Origin: Methanobacteriota archaeon
GTDB taxonomy: Archaea; Hydrothermarchaeota; Hydrothermarchaeia; Hydrothermarchaeales; JACRDW01
Length of the DNA stretch: 6,753 bases
Direction of reading: 5' to 3'
Assembly: GCA_016212785.1 (NCBI GenBank)
Contig: JACRDW010000146.1
Location: 1-6,753 of the forward strand
The position numbers were made by a program, and so were the translations under genes. Shown piece after piece: positions 1 through 5,178 of the stretch. The notes under the pieces were generated by a model. The model was not told the DNA's origin. It was given only the letters and a program-made list of their open reading frames with translations, and ran no database searches. Positions within the stretch are counted from its first letter, which is position 1. Every line of letters begins with the position of its first letter.

Positions 1-342
1 AGGGAATCTGCCCGCTACGTCCTGCCCCTCGCTGCGCACACGAACTACATATGGACGGCTAATGCTCGTAGTCTGATAAATTTTCTTGGTCTGCGCCTGT
101 GCGTCAGAGCCTCGCCTGAGATAAGGGAGCTTGCAAGGCAGTTGCACAAAATCGTCTCACAGCTTTATCCTGAAATCTTCAAAAACCTCGGCTGCCGAGG
201 AGTGAACCTTGCGGTCTGCCCAGAGAACGAAGTTCGAGACTCGCCGCAGGGCAGGCTCTGCCCGTACAAAGTGCGCGGCAGCAGGGCGTTCATACCAACG
301 AAGAGGGATGTTAGAGGGAGGGGGAGTGGTAAAAAAGATTAA
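1..342 (+). CDS. thyX: Flavin-dependent thymidylate synthase ThyX, 3' part
   Basis: ThyX converts dUMP to dTMP in the cytoplasm, using methylene-tetrahydrofolate as carbon donor and FAD/NADPH for the reduction. Frame 1 is open from the first base to the TAA at 340-342 and gives 113 C-terminal residues; the start and the RHRxxS-type ThyX motif lie outside the window. What can be seen is the typical ThyX C-terminal core: ARYVLPL, a Thr followed by W-TANARSL, NFLGLRLC, then SPEIRELA and a YPEIF helix end. After this comes a tail of about 50 residues with three cysteines (fragment residues 65, 73, 87) and a basic end; a Cys-bearing tail is, from memory, common in archaeal ThyX and may bind metal. 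The next gene starts 30 bases downstream on the same strand, so co-transcription is plausible. Family assignment is firm; the tail's role is not known. Confidence 0.93.
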   Translation, partial: RESARYVLPLAAHTNYIWTANARSLINFLGLRLCVRASPEIRELARQLHKIVSQLYPEIFKNLGCRGVNLAVCPENEVRDSPQGRLCPYKVRGSRAFIPTKRDVRGRGSGKKD

Positions 343-361
343 GAAAAACAACAGATTAAAT

Positions 362-367
362 GGTGAT
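362..367 (+). promoter_or_regulatory. Shine-Dalgarno site deciding a TTG start
   Basis: GGTGAT lies five bases before the TTG at 373 and matches the anti-Shine-Dalgarno end of 16S rRNA. There is no in-frame ATG upstream of the conserved Nudix core, so this site supports TTG as the true start of the Nudix gene. Confidence 0.6.
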
Positions 368-372
368 ATAAG

Positions 373-810
373 TTGAGCCTATACGTTGAATTACTAAGAC
401 ATGTATCGCTTCTTCTCAGAAGGACGCTTATCGCAGTAGACGTTGTGATTAAAAGAGCAGACGGTTCGATAGTGCTCGTAAAGCGAGCGTTTGACCCCTT
501 TAAAGGATACTGGGCACTTCCAGGTGGGTTTCTCAAGTTTGGTAACAGCGTAGAAGACACCGCCATTAGAGAGGCAAAAGAAGAAACAGGTCTTGACATC
601 GAAATCGAAGATGTGTTAGGAGTTTATTCGGACTCAAAAAGAGACCCAAGAGGACATATTATCTCCATCTGTCTCACAGCTAGAGAAGTGGGGGGAGAAT
701 TAAGAGCGGGGTCGGATGCTGCGGAAGTTAAAAGTTTTCTGAAGCCTCCAGAGAAACTTGCCTTTGACCATAAAGAGATGTTAAGAAAAGCTGGTTTTGT
801 TAAAGAATAA
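373..810 (+). CDS. Nudix hydrolase, probably ADP-ribose pyrophosphatase type
   Basis: The product is a 145-residue soluble Nudix protein, the usual size for a single-domain member. Nudix enzymes split nucleoside diphosphates linked to another group, using Mg2+ bound by the Nudix-box glutamates. The box spans residues 52-74 (GFLKFGN through REAKEETGL): the catalytic REUXEE part is intact (R66, E67, E70, E71), but the Glu that ends the GX5E part is Asn58. About 15 residues further on is YSDSKRDPRGH, which resembles the segment found in archaeal ADP-ribose pyrophosphatases, so ADP-ribose is the best substrate guess. Residues 17-47 form the expected first strands (TLIAVDVVIK, IVLVKRA). The start is TTG at 373, supported by GGTGAT. 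It follows thyX by 30 bases, which may mean a shared nucleotide-metabolism transcript. Fold is certain; substrate is inference. Confidence 0.9.
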   Translation: MSLYVELLRHVSLLLRRTLIAVDVVIKRADGSIVLVKRAFDPFKGYWALPGGFLKFGNSVEDTAIREAKEETGLDIEIEDVLGVYSDSKRDPRGHIISICLTAREVGGELRAGSDAAEVKSFLKPPEKLAFDHKEMLRKAGFVKE

Positions 811-830
811 ATGATTTCTATCAATGTAAC

Positions 831-851
831 ATTCTGAAGCGACCCCAGAAT
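831..851. repeat. Short inverted repeat between Nudix gene and vapB
   Basis: ATTCTG (831-836) and CAGAAT (846-851) are perfect inverted arms of six bases around a nine-base spacer. The repeat sits 41-61 bases before the vapB start, where an autoregulatory operator for a VapBC complex would be expected. It could equally be a weak stem linked to the T-run at 867-873 that ends the upstream transcript. Arms this short can arise by chance. Confidence 0.3.
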
Positions 852-866
852 TTAGAGAATCAGTAA

Positions 867-873
867 TTTTTTT
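867..873 (+). terminator. T7 tract after the Nudix gene (possible terminator, or part of the vapB promoter)
   Basis: Seven consecutive T lie 57 bases after the Nudix stop. Archaeal RNA polymerase can terminate at such oligo-U tracts without a strong hairpin. The same AT-rich stretch (862-874) is centred about 24-26 bases before the vapB ATG at 892, so it may instead act as a TATA-like element. The sequence alone does not decide between these. Confidence 0.35.
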
Positions 874-891
874 ACTTGGTAAGACGTTAAA

Positions 892-1143
892 ATGAGTATG
901 ATGAGTAAGATGCAAAAAATAACAATGAGCGAAAAAGGGCAGATTGCCATACCCGCGAACACTCGAAGAAAATACGGCATTCAGAAAGGCACACAGCTGC
1001 AGCTGATAGAGGAAGAGAACGGGATAAAGCTTGTTCCGCCAGCCAACCTTGTGGAAATGTGCGGCACGTGGAAGGGCTTGGACATGAAAAAAATCACAGC
1101 CGAGATAGAGGAAATGAGGGCAGAGGATGAAGATAGCCATTGA
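892..1143 (+). CDS. vapB: AbrB/MazE-type antitoxin of a VapBC pair
   Basis: The product is an 83-residue protein with an N-terminal AbrB/SpoVT swapped-hairpin DNA-binding domain at about residues 8-50. The diagnostic run is KITMSEKGQIAIPANTRRKYGIQKGTQLQL, close to the usual 'vTlSeKGQIvIP..iRkklGikkG..l' pattern. Residues 51-83 are an acidic, Met-containing helical tail of the kind that binds and blocks the partner toxin. In VapBC systems the dimer also binds its own promoter and represses the operon together with the toxin. The stop overlaps the start of the PIN-domain gene by 17 bases, implying translational coupling. Several in-frame ATGs occur at 892, 898, 901 and 910; 892 is chosen as the first, with a weak GGTAAG eight bases upstream, but a start at 901 or 910 would leave the domain intact. 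Confidence 0.9.
   Translation: MSMMSKMQKITMSEKGQIAIPANTRRKYGIQKGTQLQLIEEENGIKLVPPANLVEMCGTWKGLDMKKITAEIEEMRAEDEDSH
1116..1120 (+). promoter_or_regulatory. Shine-Dalgarno for vapC inside vapB
   Basis: GAGGG lies six bases before the ATG at 1127, within the vapB reading frame. It supports the overlapping start of the toxin gene and independent or coupled re-initiation on the same message. Confidence 0.5.
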
Positions 1144-1552
1144 CAGCTTTTATCTTATAAAGCTGCTCGCTGAAGAAGGTTTAAAAGACGTTGCTGCGCT
1201 CATTCAAGAAGAAAGACTCGAATCCATTGTAGCTCCAATAAGCCTAGTGGAAGTTTATTCTGTGCTTGCGAGGAGGGACAAAGCAAAGGCTGCAAAAGAC
1301 GTAAGTCGGCTCTGGACTTCAAAGTTGCGCATCGAAGAACTCACGCCGTCAATTATTACGCTTGCCGGCGACCTGAAGAACGATTACAGCATGCATCTAG
1401 CAGATGCGATAATCGCCGCTACAGGCATAGCAAGGGGTGCAAAGCATATCTTGACAGAGGACGCACACTTCAAGAGAGTGAAAAACAGAATAAAGCCGAT
1501 TGAATTAAAAGGCTTGCGAGACATTTTGAAAAAGGAAGGGCTCGCACTTTAA
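1127..1552 (+). CDS. vapC: PIN-domain ribonuclease toxin VapC
   Basis: The product is a 141-residue single-domain PIN protein, the normal length for VapC. VapC toxins are Mg2+/Mn2+-dependent endoribonucleases that cut tRNA or rRNA when free of antitoxin. The acidic active site is complete: Asp6 in IAIDSFYLIKLL, Glu42 in SLVEVYSVLARR, Asp93 in HLADAIIAATG, and Asp112 in ILTEDAHFKRV. The DAIIAATGIARGAKHILTED segment is typical of archaeal VapC. The gene overlaps vapB by 17 bases in a different frame, which is classic TA organisation with the antitoxin first. It ends 17 bases before the stop of the convergent deacetylase-like gene. All catalytic residues are present, so there is no sign of decay; the RNA target cannot be told from sequence. 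Confidence 0.93.
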   Translation: MKIAIDSFYLIKLLAEEGLKDVAALIQEERLESIVAPISLVEVYSVLARRDKAKAAKDVSRLWTSKLRIEELTPSIITLAGDLKNDYSMHLADAIIAATGIARGAKHILTEDAHFKRVKNRIKPIELKGLRDILKKEGLAL

Positions 1553-1569
1553 ACTTGAAAGCGTAATCT

Positions 1570-2517
1570 TTATGTCTGCTCAACTCTCACCTTAACCTCT
1601 CGTCCTGCGGGAATTTCGGGCAAGACTGCGTACAGAATATCTCCATATTCCTGTACAGCAACCGCACCTGCGACTTTCTTTTTCGGCTTGAATTTTATTG
1701 CAGCGCCTTTGACGCTTGAGTCTCCATTATTCTTTACTGTAACTTCGTTTCCTCTAATTTGCAGCTCGAGCTTTTCCCTCTGCGCCCACCACTCGGCAAC
1801 CTCTCCGGCAGAAGCGAACCATACGTTTCTTGAGCTTGCGAAGTTTATAAAATGAGAGAAATCCTGCAGGTTTTCATTGACGCGCTTGGTGTGCGTGTAA
1901 AAGCAGAACAGCCCATCTTCGTCATAGCTCTTCTGAAAAGTTATATATGCGGGTGCTGCGGCGTAACCGACTACGCTTTTGTCCCAGTATAAATCGAAAT
2001 TCAGGGAAAGCGGTACCTCGATTATTTTTCCAAATCTGTAAGGCAAAAATCCAGGATACTGCGAGGAATCGTACTTGTAACCCAGCGATTCTAAAACCTT
2101 AAAAGTGGCTGCATCGCTCCTAAGAAATGGCGCTCTAAAGCCTACTGGATTAAAGCCGTTGCTTCGCAGCCATTCGTCCGCCTTTTTAATCTCGCTCTTT
2201 TGGAATTCCCAGCTCATTACATTTGCCCAGTCTTTCTGTATCCAGCCCAGGCTTGCAACCTCGTATTTTTTTATAACCTCCAGGTCTTGGGGATTTTTCT
2301 GAAAGTAGCCTGCAACAACAAAAAACGTAGCATTTGCATTTTTAGAAGACAGAACAGCAGTAATATCCTCAAGCTGCTTGGACGAGGCTACCTCTGTATC
2401 AAACGTTGCAACGACTGCAGATTTGTAGCCGTGCGGCCAGTTTGCTATGCTTATTTCTTCTCCCGGAGCTGCTGCAAGACAGCCCGAAATCAGCAGCAAG
2501 ACAATAAATCTGCGCAT
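1570..2517 (-). CDS. Predicted lipoprotein with degenerate polysaccharide deacetylase (NodB-like) domain
   Basis: The product has 315 residues. Residues 1-13 form a signal peptide (MRRFIVLLL, then ISGC), a lipobox with Cys13 as the probable lipid attachment site, so it should sit outside the cell on the membrane. Residues about 30-245 resemble the NodB/CE4 deacetylase barrel: VVATFD at 35-40, TFFVVAGYF at 64-72, GFRAPFLRSD at 126-135, YDSSQYPG at 149-156 and FYTHT at 206-210. The metal-binding residues of the family are not there: the second Asp of the TFDD motif is Thr41 and the HxxxH motif appears as LGWIQ (Leu90, Gln94). Residues about 250-315 look like a small beta-sandwich (ELQIRGNEVTVKNNGDSSVKGAAI), the kind that presents or binds surface polymers. 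It may be a carbohydrate-binding pseudoenzyme rather than a deacetylase. It lies 43 bases downstream of the MetE-like gene on the same strand, with a possible own promoter. Confidence 0.82.
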   Translation of the reverse strand: MRRFIVLLLISGCLAAAPGEEISIANWPHGYKSAVVATFDTEVASSKQLEDITAVLSSKNANATFFVVAGYFQKNPQDLEVIKKYEVASLGWIQKDWANVMSWEFQKSEIKKADEWLRSNGFNPVGFRAPFLRSDAATFKVLESLGYKYDSSQYPGFLPYRFGKIIEVPLSLNFDLYWDKSVVGYAAAPAYITFQKSYDEDGLFCFYTHTKRVNENLQDFSHFINFASSRNVWFASAGEVAEWWAQREKLELQIRGNEVTVKNNGDSSVKGAAIKFKPKKKVAGAVAVQEYGDILYAVLPEIPAGREVKVRVEQT

Positions 2518-2540
2518 CGATTAGATTATTTCCAATTTCC

Positions 2541-2547
2541 TATATGA
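2541..2547 (-). promoter_or_regulatory. Possible TATA box of the deacetylase-like gene
   Basis: On the minus strand TCATATA lies about 24-30 bases before the ATG at 2517, the spacing expected for a leaderless archaeal transcript, and no convincing Shine-Dalgarno is present. Read-through from the MetE-like gene remains possible. Confidence 0.3.
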
Positions 2548-2560
2548 AACTTTCTAAAAA

Positions 2561-3565
2561 TCATCTAACCGCTGCTACCGTTCTCCTCAGCAGCAGACAC
2601 GCAGTTTCCTGCGAAGGCCAACTTCCCAGGCCGCAGTCAGGTCCGGCGAATGCTATTCTTTCTGAAAAAATTTCTTTTAGCTTTTCGTATCTTGCTCTTA
2701 TTACTCTCTCCTCTTCAACGAGCTGCTCCGGACTTGGAGAAATGCCTTTCTCCAGCCATTCGGCCAGTATAGAATCTATATCTGTTCTGGTTATTCCTGC
2801 CCTGAGAAACTTGTCATATTTCTCCAAAACTTTTTTTGAGATTAGCTCTGCGTTCCTTGGCGAGGCTGCGAACTCGCTGCCTATTGCATCAATGCCTCTC
2901 GCCTTTAAAGGCATCTCCACTGCTTTCAGGGTGTGCAGGTGAATCTGCACTTCCGCTGCTATGCCTTCAACTGATTTTTCCAGGGCTTTGATTAGGGCAT
3001 CCTCCTCAACGTTCAGCAAATCAGCAAAACCCAGGCTCGGCTCGTCGATGGAAACGACGCTTGTTTCCACATATTTTGTGCTCAAAATTGCGTTTCTCAA
3101 AAAACTGTTAACGCTCCTCGCAAGATTTTGCAAGACTTCCTCGTAAACGTAGTAGCCGAAAGTAGTTCTGGTGTAGAGCTCGATTGCGCCAGTTACGCAA
3201 ACTTTGAGCTTGAGCTTTCCTTTTTCAAATTTCTTTGCCTCTTCCTGCGCAACGAAGAGCTCAGGAATAACCGCGTAATTGCTGTCTATGAGAAACGGCT
3301 CTACCTGGTGCTGCATAATTGCGTCCAGGAACTGCCTGTGCATGTCGTAGTGCTGCGGATAGTTGATAACATCTAGACCTGAATCTATTTTAAACTTAAA
3401 AGAGCTCGCAACAGGTTTATAGAACTTCTCGTACAGCTGCGAATCTTTACGCAAATCCTTTCCTTCGGCAACTGCTTTTTGTGCTTTGGGATAAACCTCT
3501 GAAAACTCGCCCCTGCTAACTCCCTTCGGAAGCGGGAAGCTTCCAATATCGTCTACGAGAACCAT
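2561..3565 (-). CDS. Core MetE-like (cobalamin-independent type) methionine synthase
   Basis: The product has 334 residues and corresponds to the C-terminal catalytic barrel of MetE; the N-terminal half of the roughly 750-residue bacterial enzyme is absent, as in archaeal core-MetE proteins. It should transfer a methyl group to homocysteine through zinc. Homocysteine-binding elements are present: IGSFPLP at 7-13 and SIDEPSLGF at 172-180. The zinc-site region has His209, Glu231 (IGSEFAASPRNAEL) and Cys311 (GPDCGLGSWPSQE), but the usual HxC reads His209-Leu-His211, so one cysteine ligand seems replaced by histidine. Folate-independent core-MetE families (MesA-D) are known, some thought to use methyl-corrinoid proteins; which group this belongs to cannot be settled here. 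The start at 3565 is chosen because a TATA-like box sits 20-31 bases upstream and because the frame's longer start (3628) adds an unconserved 21 residues overlapping the upstream gene. Confidence 0.85.
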   Translation of the reverse strand: MVLVDDIGSFPLPKGVSRGEFSEVYPKAQKAVAEGKDLRKDSQLYEKFYKPVASSFKFKIDSGLDVINYPQHYDMHRQFLDAIMQHQVEPFLIDSNYAVIPELFVAQEEAKKFEKGKLKLKVCVTGAIELYTRTTFGYYVYEEVLQNLARSVNSFLRNAILSTKYVETSVVSIDEPSLGFADLLNVEEDALIKALEKSVEGIAAEVQIHLHTLKAVEMPLKARGIDAIGSEFAASPRNAELISKKVLEKYDKFLRAGITRTDIDSILAEWLEKGISPSPEQLVEEERVIRARYEKLKEIFSERIAFAGPDCGLGSWPSQETACLLLRRTVAAVR

Positions 3566-3584
3566 GCTGTATGTTTGTTTTTCA

Positions 3585-3596
3585 AATAAATAGGTT
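3585..3596 (-). promoter_or_regulatory. TATA-like promoter of the MetE-like gene
   Basis: The minus strand reads AACCTATTTATT here, with the AT-rich core centred about 24 bases before the ATG at 3565 and no Shine-Dalgarno in between. This fits a leaderless archaeal promoter and would give the gene its own transcription start despite the closely spaced upstream gene. The identical 12-mer occurs before the nitroreductase gene at 4344-4355. Confidence 0.5.
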
Positions 3597-3602
3597 TTTG
3601 GT

Positions 3603-4340
3603 TCAACTAAAAAATTTCCTGGCAGCACTGAAAGTTTCCCTTGCCTCTTCTTTAGACGCTACCCCGACTGCAACGCCGTCGACTAGATTTGACAGAAATT
3701 CAAACGCATCGCTCGGCTTCAATTTTCCTGCCGCAAGGGGTTTAATTGCTATGATTTTTTTAGAACTGTTTTCAATAGCTCTAACGCTGGATTCGAAGGT
3801 AGGCTCCATGAACCTTCCCAGTTTGTTTGCCGGAGCAAGAATTAAATCGATATCTTCGATGCTCTCTGCCTCTGGAATCACCCTGCCTGGCTCATGGGTT
3901 ACTATGCCGGTTATAATTCCTTCCTCCTTAAGCTCCCGCAGCTTTCCCTTTACCCTCTCCAGATTTCTGTCAGAAAGGACAGCGTGAATTAAAATGCATT
4001 TCGAATTTATACTGCGCATCAGCTCTATCTCCTCTTCAAGGTTCTCGAGTCCGACGCTTCCGATGGTGAATATTTCCACACCGCTCTGCTCCATCGCTTC
4101 TCTTATTGGCTCGATTAACCTGGCATAGCCAAAGGGCTGCACCGCATTTACGCCGAGATTTATGCACTCTATAATTATTTCTTTAATATTGTCCGGATTA
4201 TAGAATTTTGAGTAGTACAGCGCGGCCTTTGCCCCGAATTGCCCGGCACCCATGAAAGGGGAGGTTCCCAGCAGAACCTTCGGGATTTTGACGCCTGCAA
4301 TTTTAAATGTGCCAAATTTATAGGCTGACAGGAATTTCAT
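3603..4340 (-). CDS. Aldo/keto-reductase-like TIM-barrel protein of unknown function
   Basis: The product has 245 residues and no signal peptide or membrane segment, so it should be cytoplasmic. The strand-loop pattern is that of a TIM barrel and echoes aldo/keto reductases: IPKVLLGTSPFMGAGQFG at 19-36, INLGVNAVQPFGYARLIEPIREAM at 60-83, ILIHAVLSDRNLERVKGKLRELKEEGIITGIVTHEPG at 116-152, IAIKPLAAGKL at 198-207 and VDGVAVGVASKEEARET at 220-236. The last two match the cofactor-side motifs of that superfamily. The catalytic Asp and Tyr are not visible: the normal 'DTA..YG' position reads VQPFGYA. It is also shorter than the usual 280-330 residues. It may therefore have a different activity, such as binding a methyl donor or phosphate compound. 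It lies 37 bases upstream of the MetE-like gene on the same strand, which suggests a linked role. The start ATG at 4340 has only a weak AGGT nearby. Confidence 0.72.
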   Translation of the reverse strand: MKFLSAYKFGTFKIAGVKIPKVLLGTSPFMGAGQFGAKAALYYSKFYNPDNIKEIIIECINLGVNAVQPFGYARLIEPIREAMEQSGVEIFTIGSVGLENLEEEIELMRSINSKCILIHAVLSDRNLERVKGKLRELKEEGIITGIVTHEPGRVIPEAESIEDIDLILAPANKLGRFMEPTFESSVRAIENSSKKIIAIKPLAAGKLKPSDAFEFLSNLVDGVAVGVASKEEARETFSAARKFFS

Positions 4341-4343
4341 GAG

Positions 4344-4360
4344 AACCTATTTATTAAATA
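4344..4360 (+). promoter_or_regulatory. TATA-like promoter of the nitroreductase in a 39-base divergent spacer
   Basis: AACCTATTTATTAAATA lies about 20-36 bases before the ATG at 4380, with its AT-rich core near -26 and no Shine-Dalgarno, as for a leaderless transcript. The opposite gene begins at 4340, so the two ATGs are separated by only 39 bases and the AT-rich stretch 4366-4373 may act as the TATA element for the minus-strand gene. Confidence 0.5.
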
Positions 4361-4379
4361 TCAGTAAAATAATTAACTC

Positions 4380-4967
4380 ATGGAAATTAAGCTGCCGGAG
4401 CCGAAGCGCAAGGGCGAACTCTCTGTAGAGGAAGCGATTCTGAGGAGGAGGTCGGTGAGAGAATTTGGCAGTGGAAAAATAACTCTTGAAGAGCTCTCCC
4501 AAATTCTCTGGGCTGCGCAGGGAATAACCGGCGAAGAGTGGGGATACAAGCTGCGGAGCGTCCCTTCTGCGGGTGCGCTGTACCCGATGGAGATATATGC
4601 TGCGACCGGAGAGGGGGTGTACCGCTATCTGCCCGAGGAGCACTCGCTGAAGCAGGTTCAAAAAGGAGATGTCAGGGAGGAGCTCTACAGAGCGTCGCTT
4701 CACCAGGATTTTATAAGAGATGCGCCTTTGGTTATCGTCATTGCAGCAGTTTTTAAGAAAACGAAAAGCAAATATGGAGAGAGGGGTGCGAGATACGTTT
4801 ATGCAGAGGCAGGACATGCGTCGCAGAACATTTATTTGCAATGCGAATCCCTCGGTTTAGGCACGGTTGCAGTAGGAGCGTTTTACGATGAAGCAGTGCA
4901 AAAAGTACTGAAGCTGCCAAGAAATCACAAGCCGATTTATATAATGCCGGTAGGTAGGAAACTATAG
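4380..4967 (+). CDS. SagB-type nitroreductase-family flavoprotein
   Basis: The product is a 195-residue cytoplasmic protein of the FMN-dependent nitroreductase fold, SagB-like branch. Such proteins use FMN and usually work as dimers; SagB proper oxidises thiazolines and oxazolines in modified peptides, while stand-alone archaeal members have unknown substrates. Visible hallmarks in order are RRRSVREF at 22-29 (FMN phosphate binding), ILWAAQGIT at 42-50, VPSAGALYPMEIY at 61-73, YAEAGHASQNIYLQCESLGLGTVAVGAFYD at 141-170, and the C-terminal IYIMPVGRK at 186-194. All expected blocks are present, so it looks functional. No precursor peptide, cyclodehydratase or YcaO gene is in the window, so a RiPP role is not supported. 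It is divergent from the TIM-barrel gene and its stop overlaps the convergent small gene by six bases. Confidence 0.9.
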   Translation: MEIKLPEPKRKGELSVEEAILRRRSVREFGSGKITLEELSQILWAAQGITGEEWGYKLRSVPSAGALYPMEIYAATGEGVYRYLPEEHSLKQVQKGDVREELYRASLHQDFIRDAPLVIVIAAVFKKTKSKYGERGARYVYAEAGHASQNIYLQCESLGLGTVAVGAFYDEAVQKVLKLPRNHKPIYIMPVGRKL

Positions 4968-5123
4968 CTTACCACTTTTCTTTTTCTTTATAATGTAAGT
5001 TCTCCGGTCGTCGTTTATCTCCACGTACTCGTGGATGAAATCGTACAGCCCGACCTTGTCCTTCCAGTATTTGTCCCACTGCTCTGCGATGCTCAGAAAC
5101 ATGTCCTTAATCGGCTTTCCCAT
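4962..5123 (-). CDS. Small hypothetical protein, 53 residues
   Basis: I do not recognise this protein. It reads as 53 residues beginning MGKPIKDMFLSIAEQWDKYW, continuing with an acidic/aromatic middle (YDFIHEYVEINDDRRTYI) and ending in a lysine-rich tail (KKKKSGKL). It is predicted soluble and helical at the start. The ATG at 5123 is preceded at five bases by AGGGGGG (5129-5135 on the minus strand), a plausible Shine-Dalgarno, and by AT-rich DNA at about -26. The frame stays open further upstream to 5282, but that would run across the promoter and start of the radical SAM gene. Its stop overlaps the nitroreductase stop region tail to tail. It fills what would otherwise be an unusual 211-base gap in a very compact window. 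Conservation in other genomes would be needed to call it with confidence. Confidence 0.55.
   Translation of the reverse strand: MGKPIKDMFLSIAEQWDKYWKDKVGLYDFIHEYVEINDDRRTYIIKKKKSGKL
4976..4989 (+). terminator. T-rich tract after the nitroreductase gene
   Basis: The plus strand reads TTTTCTTTTTCTTT starting nine bases after the nitroreductase stop. Archaeal RNA polymerase commonly terminates at such U-rich tracts. On the other strand the same bases encode the lysine run near the end of the small 53-residue protein, so the two roles may share the sequence. Confidence 0.4.
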
Positions 5124-5145
5124 AAACGCCCCCCTAGCGTGGTCA

Positions 5146-5155
5146 AATTTATTAC
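5146..5155. promoter_or_regulatory. Shared AT-rich TATA-like element of a divergent gene pair
   Basis: AAATTTATTA (plus strand) is centred about 28 bases before the radical SAM ATG at 5179 and about 27 bases before the ATG of the small gene at 5123. It could serve as TATA box for either or both. A leaderless start fits the radical SAM gene, which lacks a Shine-Dalgarno. Confidence 0.4.
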
Positions 5156-5178
5156 GCTGTTGCGGCTTATATACTTTT

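Noticed and set aside
781..1140. 119-residue minus-strand open frame opposite vapB
   Set aside because: It is the antisense of a clear AbrB-type antitoxin gene and resembles no family.
892..2517. Defence or mobile island suggested by the toxin-antitoxin pair
   Set aside because: There is no integrase, transposase, attachment repeat or shift in base composition visible around vapBC; the neighbours look like ordinary chromosomal genes.
2544..2942. 132-residue plus-strand open frame opposite the MetE-like gene
   Set aside because: It is Ser/Leu-rich, typical of a shadow frame, and lies fully within a recognised gene on the other strand.
3566..3628. Longer start for the MetE-like protein at 3628
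   Set aside because: It adds 21 residues before the family's normal beginning (VLVDDIGSF), overlaps the upstream gene and would place the TATA-like element inside the coding region.
3571..3987. 138-residue plus-strand open frame opposite the TIM-barrel gene
   Set aside because: It is a shadow frame with low-complexity Ser/Leu/Phe composition and no recognisable motif.
4380..4967. RiPP-type (thiazole/oxazole) biosynthesis cluster suggested by the SagB-like protein
   Set aside because: No YcaO or cyclodehydratase gene, precursor peptide or transporter is present; SagB-like proteins also occur alone.
5035..5178. Earlier start of the radical SAM gene at 5035
   Set aside because: The extra 48 residues are antisense to the small gene and show no motif; the zinc ribbon begins right after the ATG at 5179.
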